From NCBI GenBank assembly GCA_910589075.1, contig CAJUSK010000012.1, forward strand, positions 1 to 64,000: DNA of 64,000 bases, read 5' to 3'. The position numbers were made by a program, and so were the translations under genes. This stretch comes from an uncultured Lachnospiraceae bacterium. GTDB taxonomy: Bacteria > Bacillota > Clostridia > Lachnospirales > Lachnospiraceae. Each line of letters starts with the position of its first letter. Position 1 is the first letter of the stretch. The notes under the pieces are model-generated. The model had not been told where the DNA came from, did no database searches, and saw only the letters and a list, made by a program, of their open reading frames with translations. Below, in pieces: positions 25,388 through 34,735 of the stretch.

Positions 25388-25981
25388 CTACCCCCTTAAC
25401 AATCCTGCAAACCCGCAGAACGCAATGGCCATCAGCCCTGCCGTCACCAGTACAATCGGCATTCCTCTGAAAGACTGGGGCACATCATTGTATTCCATCT
25501 TCTCACGGATACCTGCCAGAATCACAATGGCCACCGTAAAACCGGCCGCCGTGGCAAATCCATTGACCACACTGGTCAGAATCCCATACTGTTTCTGAAC
25601 ATTTTTCAATGCCACGCCAAGAACGGCACAGTTGGTTGTAATCAGCGGCAAATACACACCCAGCGCCACATACAGCCCCGGCATAAACTTTTTCAGAATC
25701 ATTTCCACAAACTGTACCAGCGCCGCAATCACCAGGATAAAGACGATGGTCTGCAAATAGGTAATATCAAAGGGAACCAGTATAAACTTATAAATTGCCC
25801 CCGCCACTGCAGACGCCAGCGTAATGACAAAGATAACCGCCGTTCCCATACCGGCTGCCGTCTCCACCTTTTTCGACACGCCCAGGAACGGGCATAAACC
25901 CAGGAACTGGCTGAGCACCACATTGCTCACCAGACTGGAACCAATCAGGATCACCAGTAATTCTTTCCATGTTGATGCCAT
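25388..25981 (-). CDS. rnfA: Rnf complex subunit A
   Basis: A 197-residue integral membrane subunit with six spans. The SLVSNVVLSQFLGLCPFLGVSKK start and the ITTNCAVLGVALKN segment, with its conserved Cys, are the RnfA/NqrE signature; RnfA and RnfE form an antiparallel pair holding a membrane [2Fe-2S] cluster through such Cys residues. It lies one base after rnfE and 7 bp before rnfB in the operon. Length and order are standard for Clostridia. Confidence 0.96.
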   Translation of the reverse strand: MASTWKELLVILIGSSLVSNVVLSQFLGLCPFLGVSKKVETAAGMGTAVIFVITLASAVAGAIYKFILVPFDITYLQTIVFILVIAALVQFVEMILKKFMPGLYVALGVYLPLITTNCAVLGVALKNVQKQYGILTSVVNGFATAAGFTVAIVILAGIREKMEYNDVPQSFRGMPIVLVTAGLMAIAFCGFAGLLRG

Positions 25982-25982
25982 C

Positions 25983-26705
25983 CTACTTTACCTCCCCTTC
26001 CCCTTTGCTTTCACCGTAAAATCTGCGGGCGCAGCCGCTGTCCCCACAACTTGCACAGTCGGAATTGCAGCCGGACTGAATTTTGGACATGTCCCTGCCC
26101 TTTTTCTCTCCGTTTATCTTAATCTTATTCTGAATCGCCGTCAAAACTGCCAGCACAAAAAATGCACCCGGCGCCAACACAAAAATACTGAACGGCACAT
26201 AGGATTTTGGCATAAAGTGAAAACCGAACACTTCACCTGCCCCCAGAATCTCTCTGACCGCACCGATCATCGTCAGTGCTGCGGAAAATCCCAGTCCCAT
26301 ACCGATACCGTCAAACAGGGATGGAATCACAGGATGTTTGGAAGCATAGGACTCTGCTCTTCCCAGAATGATACAGTTTACCACAATCAGGGGAATATAA
26401 ATGCCGAGGGCATCATACAAAAACGGCAGATATGCCTGCAGCACCATCTCCACCACCGTGACAAAGGAAGCGATAATCACAATAAATGCCGGAATCCTCA
26501 CCTTGTCCGGGATGATATTCCGCAGCAGGGAAATAATCGCATTGCTCAGTGCCAGTACCACCATCGTCGTCAGTCCCATGCCCAGCCCATTCATGGCGGA
26601 AGTGGTAACTGCCAGCGTCGGGCACATGCCCAGCATCAGCACCAGTGTAGGATTCTCTTTGAAAATTCCGTTATACAGCCGTTCGCCTGCACTGTTTTGG
26701 TTCAT
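25983..26705 (-). CDS. rnfE: Rnf complex subunit E
   Basis: A 240-residue membrane subunit homologous to RnfA/NqrD: FKENPTLVLMLGMCPTLAVTTS at residues 14-35 and LIVVNCIILGRAESYAS mid-protein, each with the conserved Cys. The last 35 residues are a soluble Cys-rich tail (GCNSDCASCGDSGC) seen in clostridial RnfE proteins and able to bind metal or a cluster. Its start overlaps the rnfG stop by four bases. Confidence 0.95.
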   Translation of the reverse strand: MNQNSAGERLYNGIFKENPTLVLMLGMCPTLAVTTSAMNGLGMGLTTMVVLALSNAIISLLRNIIPDKVRIPAFIVIIASFVTVVEMVLQAYLPFLYDALGIYIPLIVVNCIILGRAESYASKHPVIPSLFDGIGMGLGFSAALTMIGAVREILGAGEVFGFHFMPKSYVPFSIFVLAPGAFFVLAVLTAIQNKIKINGEKKGRDMSKIQSGCNSDCASCGDSGCARRFYGESKGEGEVK

Positions 26706-27310
26706 TGCTCAACTCCCCCTTCCAACACGTTGTGAAAATAGCAAAGCCCTGCGTTTACCGCCTCCACCACGGCATTGGTCGTGATGGTCGCGCCGCTGAT
26801 GGCATCAATCTGATCCGCAGACGCTGCGCCCGTCTTTGTATAGGCAAACACAGAAGCCTGCTTTTCTGCAAACTGCGGTTTCAATACCTCTTCCGCACGC
26901 ATACCCAGTCCCGGCGTTTCGGAAATGGCCAGCAGGGAGATTCCGTTCAACGTACCGTCCATACGGATTCCCATGGAAAACCGGATATCTCCGTTATAAC
27001 CGTCATGGGATGTCACAATCATCACATAGCCCAGGACATCGCCTGTGCTGCTTTGAGCCTTCATAACCTCTTCAATGGAAGCCTTGTCATAGCCCGCTTC
27101 CAGAATCGCCCCGTAGGAGGCATCCCCGGCTTCCGCCACCGTTTCAAAGGCCGACGCATCTGCAAATACTTCCTGACACGCCTCCTGTTTTGCCCTGGCT
27201 TCCTGCTGCGCAATGGGTTCCTTCGTCACATCATAGACAAATCCGAGAACAGCGCCTGCGATGACGGTAATGGCAAACAGGATTGCCGCATCTCTCAGCA
27301 TATTTTTCAT
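26702..27310 (-). CDS. rnfG: Rnf complex subunit G
   Basis: A 202-residue subunit with one N-terminal membrane span (residues 7-27) and an extracytoplasmic FMN-binding domain. The covalent FMN attachment motif reads SGATITTNAVVEA near residue 175, with the second Thr as the attachment residue. It passes electrons between RnfD/RnfB and the rest of the complex. The stop overlaps rnfE, and the start overlaps the rnfD stop by four bases. Confidence 0.95.
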   Translation of the reverse strand: MKNMLRDAAILFAITVIAGAVLGFVYDVTKEPIAQQEARAKQEACQEVFADASAFETVAEAGDASYGAILEAGYDKASIEEVMKAQSSTGDVLGYVMIVTSHDGYNGDIRFSMGIRMDGTLNGISLLAISETPGLGMRAEEVLKPQFAEKQASVFAYTKTGAASADQIDAISGATITTNAVVEAVNAGLCYFHNVLEGGVEQ

Positions 27311-28239
27311 GCCTTCTCCCCTCCTTTACCGAACGCTTTTGGAAGCGTAACTTTCTCAATCAAAGGCACCAGAAGGTTGCCAAGGATAATTGCATAGGAA
27401 ACCCCTTCCGCTCCCGGTGCAAACAGGCGGAAAATTCCGGTCATAATGCCCAGGAAAATTCCAAACACATACTGTCCCCGCTTTGTGATAGGTCTTGTCA
27501 CATAATCCGTAGCCATGAAAAATGCTCCCAGCATCAGGCCGCCGCCTGCCAGTTGGGCGGAAATATATGCGCTGTCAAAGCCCCTGCCGCCAAATAACAC
27601 AACAAAAATCACAAAACTTACAATATAGCTGCCCGGAATCCGCAAATCGATAATATCCAGCAAAATCAGGATACAGGCGCCAAGCACAATCGCCACCATG
27701 GAAGTCTCGCCGATGGTACCTCCGGTACGCCCCAGGATCATGTCCATCACATTGACGCTCTCCCCCGCCTTCAAGGCCGTCAGAGGCGTTGCGCCCGTAT
27801 AGGCATCACATTGAAAATTCGTCATAATCGAAGTAAAGGAAATCAGCAGAAAACAGCGTGCCCCCAGCGCCGGATTCATAAAGTTCTGACCCAGGCCGCC
27901 AAACAACATCTTGACCACCAAAATGGCAAACACACCGCCGACCATCCCCAGCCACAGAGGCGCCCCAGGCGGAAGATTCAACGCCAGCAAAAGTCCTGTT
28001 ACGGTAGCCGACAAGTCATTCACGGTCACCTTTTTCTTCATGAACAGTTCATATATGTACTCTGTCAGCACAGTGGACGCCACTGTCACCAGAATTAAAA
28101 TCAGTGCATGCAATCCGAAATTGTATACGCCAAAGATAGTGGCCGGAAGCAGTGCCAGTATCACTGCCCCCATGATCCCGCCGGTCGTTGCTTTGGAACG
28201 GATATGCGGATTGGATGACACCTTCATCAAATCACTCAT
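27307..28239 (-). CDS. rnfD: Rnf complex subunit D
   Basis: About 310 residues with nine to ten membrane spans. The covalent flavin motif is in AYTGATPLTALK, following the conserved SFTSIMTNFQCD stretch. RnfD/NqrB is the main candidate for ion translocation. The Met at 28239 (MSDLMKVSSNPHIRS) is preceded by an AGGTACC-type site and begins the conserved region; a longer frame to 28347 overlaps rnfC and is not used. Confidence 0.95.
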   Translation of the reverse strand: MSDLMKVSSNPHIRSKATTGGIMGAVILALLPATIFGVYNFGLHALILILVTVASTVLTEYIYELFMKKKVTVNDLSATVTGLLLALNLPPGAPLWLGMVGGVFAILVVKMLFGGLGQNFMNPALGARCFLLISFTSIMTNFQCDAYTGATPLTALKAGESVNVMDMILGRTGGTIGETSMVAIVLGACILILLDIIDLRIPGSYIVSFVIFVVLFGGRGFDSAYISAQLAGGGLMLGAFFMATDYVTRPITKRGQYVFGIFLGIMTGIFRLFAPGAEGVSYAIILGNLLVPLIEKVTLPKAFGKGGEKA

Positions 28240-28250
28240 CACGGTACCTC

Positions 28251-29567
28251 CTATTTCTTCTTTTTCGCCAGCTGCATTTTGCGCATGGACTTGATCACCT
28301 GCGTCAGTGGTCTTTTTGCAGGACAGACAAAGCTGCAGCAACCACACTCACAGCATTCCATTCCGTTATAGGCAAGGAATTTCTCTTCCTCCCCATGCTC
28401 CGCAAAATCCGCCAGTTTGCTGGGCAGTACCCGGCCCGGACATACTTCCACACATCTGCCACAGTTAATGCAGGCGCTGGGGGCATATCTGGCCACTTCG
28501 TCTTCTGTCATACAGAGCAGGGCTGACGAGGTTTTCGTCGTAGGCACATCCAGTCCAAACAGAGCAAAGCCCATCATCGGACCACCGGACACAATCTTCT
28601 CCGGCTGCGTTTTAAAGCCTCCTGCCTCCTCAATCAACTCATGATAGTTGGTTCCGATCCGGACAATAAAATTGCGTGGATCAGCTACCGCATCTCCTGT
28701 CACGGTTACGATCCGGTGCATCAGCGGCTTACCTTCACGTACCGCCTGATAAATGGCCACAATCGTATCCACATTGTCTACAATACAGCCTGCATCCGCC
28801 GGAAGCATGCCTGAATGAATGGCCCGTCCCGTGGAGGCATAGATAAGCTGCCGCTCGGCTCCCTGGGGATATTTGGTCTGTAGCTCTTTTACCTGGATAT
28901 CCGGCTCATCCATTACCAGCTTTTTCAGCAGAGAGATACAATCCGGCTTATTATCCTCCACGGCCAGAATCCCTTTGGCATGGTCGAACAGCCGCAGAAT
29001 TACCTTCATACCCTCTACCAGTTTCTCCGGCTCTTCCAGCATCCTGCGGTAATCCGACGTCAGATACGGTTCACATTCCGCACAGTTGGCAATGACATAT
29101 TCTATTTTATCAGGTTCCTTCGGGGACAGCTTGACATGGGTGGGAAATCCTGCGCCGCCCATACCCACAACGCCTGCCTCACGGATCATCCCCACGATCT
29201 CTTCCTTTGTCAGTTCTTCCAGCGGCCTGCAGGGACCGTATGTAACCTCTTCATACAGACCGTCATTGTCCACGACAATACATGTAACCATATCCCCCGT
29301 CACCACACGCCTCGGCTCAATCGCCTTCACCGTACCGGACACTGTGGCATAAATCGGAGCCGATACAAAACCGCCCGCTTCCGCTATTTTCTGCCCGGTC
29401 AGCACATGGTCCCCTTTCGCCACAACAGGCACCGCAGGCGCTCCGATATGCTGTGACAGAGGATATACAAGCTCCCCTTTCGGTAATATGGCTTTGATCG
29501 GTTTATCTTTGGACAGATCTTTTCCGTCATATGGATGAATTCCGCCCGTAAATGTCAATTTCGCCAT
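28251..29567 (-). CDS. rnfC: Rnf complex subunit C (NADH-interacting)
   Basis: A 438-residue peripheral subunit and the first gene of the operon. An N-terminal barrel-sandwich domain is followed by the nucleotide/FMN-binding GVVGMGGAGFPTHVKL near 140-155, an SLBB segment, and two C-terminal [4Fe-4S] sets CINCGRCVEVCP and CCECGCCSFVCP. It reduces NAD+ at the cytoplasmic face. Upstream, the 160 bp shared with the divergent exonuclease gene are AT-rich with an AACGG/CCGTT dyad near 29612-29627, and no strong minus-strand promoter stands out. Confidence 0.95.
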   Translation of the reverse strand: MAKLTFTGGIHPYDGKDLSKDKPIKAILPKGELVYPLSQHIGAPAVPVVAKGDHVLTGQKIAEAGGFVSAPIYATVSGTVKAIEPRRVVTGDMVTCIVVDNDGLYEEVTYGPCRPLEELTKEEIVGMIREAGVVGMGGAGFPTHVKLSPKEPDKIEYVIANCAECEPYLTSDYRRMLEEPEKLVEGMKVILRLFDHAKGILAVEDNKPDCISLLKKLVMDEPDIQVKELQTKYPQGAERQLIYASTGRAIHSGMLPADAGCIVDNVDTIVAIYQAVREGKPLMHRIVTVTGDAVADPRNFIVRIGTNYHELIEEAGGFKTQPEKIVSGGPMMGFALFGLDVPTTKTSSALLCMTEDEVARYAPSACINCGRCVEVCPGRVLPSKLADFAEHGEEEKFLAYNGMECCECGCCSFVCPAKRPLTQVIKSMRKMQLAKKKK

Positions 29568-29651
29568 TTTTTACCCCTCTTCCTTTCTCTTTTGATAGAT
29601 TTTATCAGAACGGCTTACACCGTTTATCCTCTGTTAATCATACTATTTTTT

Positions 29652-29731
29652 TTGCAAAAATACTACTATTAATTTGGGAATCATGCTATAATCCAGACAA
29701 GATCATTCTATACAGGAGGTTTCAGATTTTC
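29652..29731 (+). promoter_or_regulatory. Extended -10 promoter of the exonuclease gene
   Basis: TGCTATAAT at about 29685-29693 is a consensus extended -10 with no convincing -35. GGAGG follows about 12 bases before the ATG at 29732. Confidence 0.5.
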
Positions 29732-30826
29732 ATGCGAACGATACGTAGACAACTGACTGATATACATCTGCCCTATCCGCTGGACCGGGAAGCGCCCCTG
29801 TCCAAAATCCTGTTCATGGATATTGAGACGACCGGTTTTACCGCCAGAAATTCCATCCTGTATCTGATTGGCTGTGCCTTCTTTGAAAACGGACAATGGT
29901 ATACCATCCAATGGCTGGCCACTTCCGGTGAAGAAGAAAAAGAAGTCATCCAGGCTTTCTTTTCCTTTGCGTCAGATTACACCCATTTGATCCATTTTAA
30001 CGGAAATAATTTTGATCTGCCCTTTATTTTACAGAAATGTACCCGATACGGTCTTCCCTGTAACTTCTCCGGCTTTACCGGAATCGACATTTATAAACGG
30101 ATTGCTCCATTGAAGGACTTTTTGAAACTGCCCAACTGCAAACAGAAAACACTGGAGCAGTTTCTGGGAATCCACCGGGAAGACCCCTTTGACGGCGGCC
30201 AGCTGATCAGCATCTACCATGAATTTGTTAAAAATCAGACCGGCTATGCATACAATGCCATCCTCTGCCACAATTATGACGACCTGGCAGGCATGTTCCA
30301 GATCTTGCCGGTTCTTGCCTACAGCGATATTTTCTGCGAGCTGACAAAGGCAAAAAAAGTACAGGCCAACTACTATCAGGATCTGCATGGGACAAGGCAT
30401 CAGGAACTTTTCATCAAACTCAGCTTCCCGACCCCTCTCCCCAAAGAAATATCCTGCTCCGGAAACGGCTGCTATTTTACGGGAAAAGAAAACGTGGGGA
30501 CCCTGCGGGTGCCGCTGTATGAAGAAGAAATGAAATATTTCTATTCCAACTACAAAGATTACTACTATCTCCCGCTGGAAGATGTGGCGATCCATAAATC
30601 CATCGCTTCCTTTGTTGACAAAGAACACCGGGTCCAGGCCAGAGCCCAGACCTGTTATACCCGCAAATATTCTTCTTACCTGCCACAATGGGAAGTCCTG
30701 TTTGAGCCATTTTTCAAGCGGGATTATAAAAGTCCGGAAATCTTTTTTGAAATCACAGATTCCTTTAAACAGGACCGGAAAGCCTTTCAGATGTATGCCC
30801 TCCATATTCTGAAAAAAATGATATAA
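29732..30826 (+). CDS. YprB-type ribonuclease H-like exonuclease
   Basis: About 364 residues. The N-terminal RNase H-like fold has the first metal-binding pair, Asp30 and Glu32, in LFMDIETTGF; HFNGNNFDLPFILQKC supplies the next motif and CHNYDDLAGM a third acidic site, as in DEDD exonucleases of the YprB family. The C-terminal 150 residues are family-typical but not assigned. The ATG at 29732 follows ACAGGAGG; the frame extends upstream without a ribosome site. It is divergent from rnfC. Predicted to trim nucleic acid 3' ends; the substrate is unknown. Confidence 0.82.
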   Translation: MRTIRRQLTDIHLPYPLDREAPLSKILFMDIETTGFTARNSILYLIGCAFFENGQWYTIQWLATSGEEEKEVIQAFFSFASDYTHLIHFNGNNFDLPFILQKCTRYGLPCNFSGFTGIDIYKRIAPLKDFLKLPNCKQKTLEQFLGIHREDPFDGGQLISIYHEFVKNQTGYAYNAILCHNYDDLAGMFQILPVLAYSDIFCELTKAKKVQANYYQDLHGTRHQELFIKLSFPTPLPKEISCSGNGCYFTGKENVGTLRVPLYEEEMKYFYSNYKDYYYLPLEDVAIHKSIASFVDKEHRVQARAQTCYTRKYSSYLPQWEVLFEPFFKRDYKSPEIFFEITDSFKQDRKAFQMYALHILKKMI

Positions 30827-30832
30827 GAACAA

Positions 30833-30920
30833 CACTGGGAAATACGCTTAGCGAACTTTCCAGTGTCAGAAATACAGAAGGGGAATCCGCATTCGTCCGG
30901 ATTCCCCTTCTGTATTTCTG
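30833..30920. terminator. Double hairpin after the exonuclease gene
   Basis: A first stem ACACTGG/CCAGTGT is followed by a perfect 22-bp stem (30867-30888 with 30899-30920) around a 10-base loop, then ACTGTTTTAT. It lies between the plus-strand exonuclease and the convergent aldo/keto reductase, and probably terminates both. Confidence 0.7.
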
Positions 30921-31010
30921 ACTGTTTTATCCCATATCACCAGGCGGTTTTTCTGCAGCCGAGGCAGTGATACATCCTGAGAAAACCAGCGCATTCCACC
31001 TGGTCAGGAC

Positions 31011-32129
31011 TCACAGCAACGCTTCCCGTACCCGCTCCAGATTGTCCCTGATTGCAATATGCTGCGGACAGGCTTCCTCACATTTCCCGCATTTTATACA
31101 TGCATCCGCATGTTTGAGCCCATGACCTCCCACCAGCCACTCTGCCTGTTTCTTCGCCGCACCCGGATCACCATAGAGCGTTAAATAATTCATGGCCGTA
31201 AAAGAACCGGAAATGCCGATCTGCATAGGGCATACTTTTGCGCAGTAATTGCAGTTCGTACATGGAATCAGCGGAATCTTTTTCAGTTCCGCCTGGGCCT
31301 GTTCCAGCGTTTTTCTCTGGCTGTCAGTCAGACCGTTAAAAGACTTCATATAGGACAGATTATCCTCCATCTGCGCCACATTGCTCATGCCTGAGAGCAC
31401 GGTAATCACACCGTCCAAGTCCGCCGCAAAACGAACCGCCCAGGATGCCACGGAACGCTCCGGCTCAGCGGCTTTCAAAATCTGTTCCACGGATGCAGGA
31501 GGCGTTGCCAGCATCCCACCTTTTACCGGCTCCATAATAATGACGGGCTTTTCATGCTTTCTCGCCACTTCATAACAGCGCCGTGACTGTACCGCAGGGT
31601 TATCCCAGTCCGCATAATTGATCTGAAGCTGTACAAATTCCATTTCAGGATGCGCAGCCAGAATCTCCTCCAGCTCTTCCGGAGTGGAATGGATAGAAAA
31701 TCCCACATGCCGGATCAGTCCTTCCCGTTTCTTCTCCTGCACCCAGTTCCACATATCAAAATCGTCGAAATAATGGGATCTGCTCTCACCCAGGTTATGT
31801 AACAGATAAAAGTCAAAATAGCCCGCTCCTGTCTGCTTCAATGATACATCAAACTGAGCATAGGCCTCCTCTTTGGTCTTGCAGTTGATCCATGCAGCAT
31901 TTTTAGTGGCCAACTGATACCGTTCCCTCGGATAGCGCTCCACCAGCGCCTGGCGGATTGCATCTTCGCTCCCCGCATACGCCCACGCCGTATCAAAATA
32001 AGTAAATCCGGCCTCCATGAACAGATCCACCATTTCCTTTACCTGTTCCACATCAATTCCCCCATCATTTTGGGGCAAACGCATCAGACCAAATCCCAGT
32101 TTCCCGATCTCCTTACCCAAATAGTCCAT
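31011..32129 (-). CDS. Aldo/keto reductase with C-terminal ferredoxin domain
   Basis: 372 residues. The AKR barrel has FTYFDTAWAYAGSEDAIRQAL, with catalytic Asp and Tyr, and the Lys in LATKNAA; HNLGESRSHYFDDF follows. The last 100 residues carry two [4Fe-4S] motifs, CTNCNYCAKVCP and CIKCGKCEEACP, as in clostridial Fe-S aldo/keto reductases thought to take electrons from ferredoxin. The substrate is unknown. Its promoter has the 19-bp spacer of MerR-activated genes and faces a MerR-family gene, so it is almost certainly under that regulator. Confidence 0.9.
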   Translation of the reverse strand: MDYLGKEIGKLGFGLMRLPQNDGGIDVEQVKEMVDLFMEAGFTYFDTAWAYAGSEDAIRQALVERYPRERYQLATKNAAWINCKTKEEAYAQFDVSLKQTGAGYFDFYLLHNLGESRSHYFDDFDMWNWVQEKKREGLIRHVGFSIHSTPEELEEILAAHPEMEFVQLQINYADWDNPAVQSRRCYEVARKHEKPVIIMEPVKGGMLATPPASVEQILKAAEPERSVASWAVRFAADLDGVITVLSGMSNVAQMEDNLSYMKSFNGLTDSQRKTLEQAQAELKKIPLIPCTNCNYCAKVCPMQIGISGSFTAMNYLTLYGDPGAAKKQAEWLVGGHGLKHADACIKCGKCEEACPQHIAIRDNLERVREALL

Positions 32130-32188
32130 CCTTGTACTCTCCTGTCTGAAAATATATATTGTAAGTTTACTTCTTTACCGCTATAATC

Positions 32189-32219
32189 AGTATAACAACT
32201 TCGTGTAACTCGAAGTCAA
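32189..32219 (-). promoter_or_regulatory. MerR-type promoter with 19-bp spacer
   Basis: Minus strand: TTGACT (32214-32219), a 19-base spacer (32195-32213) and TATACT (32189-32194). A dyad ACTTCG-n7-CGAAGT spans the -35/spacer region. Overlong spacers with a central dyad are the hallmark of MerR-family activation by DNA untwisting. Confidence 0.8.
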
Positions 32220-32287
32220 CTGTTTTTAGAAAGAAATCCGGCGAAGTCTGATTGGCAAAAAACGACCAACGGACAAAGGAGATACAG

Positions 32288-32734
32288 ATGGCCTATACAA
32301 TGAAAGAATTTGCGGAATTATTTCAAATAAGCGAACACACTGTCCGCTATTATACGGATATTCAACTTCTGCCCTGTCAGAGAGATGCCGGAAACCGCCG
32401 GATATTTGATGAAGAATCCGTCAACTGGATGCGCGGTATCCTCTGTCTGAAAAACTGCGGGACACCCATCAGAGATATGAAAAAATATTTTCATCTGTGC
32501 CGTCTGGAAGAATCAGAAGAAAACCTCCGGGCCCGATATGAGATTATACTGAATCAAAGAGAGCTGGCCCGCAAAAAAGCGGCGGCAGCAAAAGCCGCAG
32601 CCGAATATATGGATTACAAAGTGAAACATTATGAAGATATTCTGGCCGGTCTGACGGCAGATGACATGAATCCAAACAACTGGCCCCAGGAAGCCCGACA
32701 ACCAGAAAAAACACAGCCCTGCAAAAACACATGA
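32288..32734 (+). CDS. MerR-family transcriptional regulator
   Basis: 148 residues. The N-terminal winged helix reads YTMKEFAELFQISEHTVRYYTDIQLLPCQRD, then RIFDEESVNWMRGILCLKNCGTPIRDMKKYF; a long Ala/Lys-rich dimerisation helix (about 80-125) follows. There is no C-terminal metal or drug domain beyond it, so the signal is unknown. AAAGGAG lies seven bases before the ATG at 32288. It is divergent from the Fe-S aldo/keto reductase and is inferred to act at the 19-bp-spaced promoter between them. Confidence 0.88.
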   Translation: MAYTMKEFAELFQISEHTVRYYTDIQLLPCQRDAGNRRIFDEESVNWMRGILCLKNCGTPIRDMKKYFHLCRLEESEENLRARYEIILNQRELARKKAAAAKAAAEYMDYKVKHYEDILAGLTADDMNPNNWPQEARQPEKTQPCKNT

Positions 32735-32756
32735 TCCAGTCTCCCCATTATTTGCC

Positions 32757-32791
32757 ATAAAAAACAGCCCGTTTCACCGGACTGTTTTTTC
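32757..32791. terminator. Bidirectional terminator between merR and cheR
   Basis: AAAAAACAGCCCG, loop TTTCA, CGGACTGTTTTTT: a stem flanked by A-run and T-run, serving both convergent genes. Confidence 0.8.
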
Positions 32792-32794
32792 ATC

Positions 32795-33571
32795 TCATAC
32801 TTTTTCATAGAAGAAAGAATTTTTCCTCTCCAATCCAATCTCCTTGTAATTGATAATCTGCTCTGTACTTCCAATAAACAGGATACCGCCTTTTGCCAGG
32901 CTCTGCTGAAACTTCACGAACACTTCGTCTTTCGCTTCTTCCGTAAAATAAATCAGCACATTTCTACACACAATCATGTGGTATGCAGTCGGATATGTAT
33001 CCTTCAGCAGATTGTGTTCCTTAAATTCCACTCTGGATTTGATCTCATTGGAAATCTGCCACGACGGACCGACCTTTGTGAAATATTTTTTCTTTAAGTC
33101 TGCCGGAACACTTGCTATACTCTTTTCTGTATACAAACCAATCTTTGCTTTCTCGATCACCTGTTTATCCAGATCGGTAGCAAAAATCTTAATCTGATTC
33201 AATGGCAGATGCCTGGAGAGCGCCATCACAAGAGAATATGGTTCATCCCCCGTAGAGCAGGCCGCACTCCATATCTTCAGACTCTTGCCAAATTTCCGTA
33301 TCAGTTCCGGAATCACATCTCTGTCCATAACATCCCACTGAGAAGGATTCCGATAGAACTCAGATACATTGATCGTCAGATAATTTACAAATTCCTCAAA
33401 TTTTGCTTTGTCGGTTTTCAGCAGCTGCACATAATTCTCATACCCCACGATGCGGTGTTTTGAAATCAACGTGTCGATACGCCGTTTCATCTGCTTTTCC
33501 TTATAAGCATTCAAGTTTATTTTAGTTAAATCAAAAACCGCTTTTTTAAAATATTCGTAATCGTATGCCAC
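32795..33571 (-). CDS. cheR: CheR-type protein-glutamate methyltransferase
   Basis: 258 residues. An N-terminal helical CheR domain is followed by the SAM-dependent methyltransferase domain: IWSAACSTGDEPYSLVMAL binds SAM, KIFATDLD is the acidic ribose-binding motif, and MIVCRNVLIYF is the CheR motif. It methylates Glu residues on chemoreceptors. It lies 24 bp after rpsA, away from any other che genes; the MCP at 52036 is the only receptor in the window. Whether it acts on that protein is unknown. Confidence 0.93.
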   Translation of the reverse strand: MAYDYEYFKKAVFDLTKINLNAYKEKQMKRRIDTLISKHRIVGYENYVQLLKTDKAKFEEFVNYLTINVSEFYRNPSQWDVMDRDVIPELIRKFGKSLKIWSAACSTGDEPYSLVMALSRHLPLNQIKIFATDLDKQVIEKAKIGLYTEKSIASVPADLKKKYFTKVGPSWQISNEIKSRVEFKEHNLLKDTYPTAYHMIVCRNVLIYFTEEAKDEVFVKFQQSLAKGGILFIGSTEQIINYKEIGLERKNSFFYEKV

Positions 33572-33595
33572 GTCCCCGCTCCTTGAAATAAACTC

Positions 33596-34735
33596 CTATT
33601 CCGCAGCATCTTCCTGCGCAATGACTGCATCAATGTCAACAGAAACTACATCCGCGTCTTCTTCCTTTGCTTCCTTCTGCTCCGGAACAAGCAGCGCTTT
33701 CATACTCAGGCTGATCTTTTTGCTTTCTTCGTTGAAGTCCACAACCTTCGCCGTAACACTCTCGCCAATTTTCAGCACATCTGAAGGTTTCTCAACATGC
33801 TCTTTTGAAATCTGGGATACATGCAGCAGAGCATCCACACCGGTTTCCAGTTCCACAAATGCACCGAAATCTGTCATCCTTGCCACTCTGCCCGTTACCA
33901 CATTGCCTGCAGCATATTTGGAAGCAGCATCTTTCCACGGATTTTCGTCCGCAAATTTCAGGCTCAGGGCAATCTTTGTTCCGGAAATCTCTTTGATGAG
34001 CGCTTTTACTTCATCGCCCACTTTAAATACTTTTCTGGGATTCTCCACTCTGCCCCAGGACATTTCGGAGATATGCAGCAGCCCATCTACGCCGCCCAGA
34101 TCAATAAATACACCGAAATCTGTTACGTTTTTAACCGTACCTGTTACTGTATCGCCTTCTTTAATCTTGGCGAACAGTTCCTTCTGCATCTCAGCCTTTC
34201 TTGCAAGAATCAGCTGTTTGCGGTCACCGATATATCTTCTCCTTCTGGGATTATATTCACTGATTACAAATTCAATGTCCTGACCGGCATACTTGCCCAG
34301 ATCCTTCTCATACGTATCCGATACAAGGCTGGCAGGAATGAAAATCCGTACCTCTTCCACAATAACACTCAGTCCGCCATCCAGGACCTGAGCCACTTTG
34401 GCAGTTAAAACTTCCTGGTTATTATATGCTTCTTCAATGCGCTTGTTGCCTCTGTCAGCCGCAAGACGCTTATAAGTTAAAAGAACCTGTCCTTCACCGT
34501 CATTTACCTTAAATACCTTTACCTCCATTGTATCGCCTACATGCAATACAGTTGTCAGATCAACATTGGGTTCGTTGGTATATTCATTTCTGGTCAGAAT
34601 GCCATCTGATTTGTATCCGATATTAAGAATCGCTTCGTCCGGTTTCACATCAATGACTGTGCCTTCGACTACCTCTCCTGAATGTATAGTTTTAAATGAT
34701 TCATCTAACATTTGTTCAAAAGTTAACTCTGACAT
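33596..34735 (-). CDS. rpsA: S1 RNA-binding domain protein (30S ribosomal protein S1 type)
   Basis: About 379 residues with four S1 repeats, recognisable by VEGTVIDVKPDEAILNIGYKSDG, LSVIVEEVRIFIPASLVS, VTGTVKNVTDFGVFIDLGG and VTGRVARMTDFGAFVELE. It is shorter than the six-domain E. coli S1 and matches Gram-positive homologues. The ATG at 34735 has GAGGAGG nine bases upstream and lies inside the last codons of ispH, overlapping by 20 bases in another frame. In many Clostridia the two are one fused polypeptide; here they are separate. Confidence 0.92.
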   Translation of the reverse strand: MSELTFEQMLDESFKTIHSGEVVEGTVIDVKPDEAILNIGYKSDGILTRNEYTNEPNVDLTTVLHVGDTMEVKVFKVNDGEGQVLLTYKRLAADRGNKRIEEAYNNQEVLTAKVAQVLDGGLSVIVEEVRIFIPASLVSDTYEKDLGKYAGQDIEFVISEYNPRRRRYIGDRKQLILARKAEMQKELFAKIKEGDTVTGTVKNVTDFGVFIDLGGVDGLLHISEMSWGRVENPRKVFKVGDEVKALIKEISGTKIALSLKFADENPWKDAASKYAAGNVVTGRVARMTDFGAFVELETGVDALLHVSQISKEHVEKPSDVLKIGESVTAKVVDFNEESKKISLSMKALLVPEQKEAKEEDADVVSVDIDAVIAQEDAAE

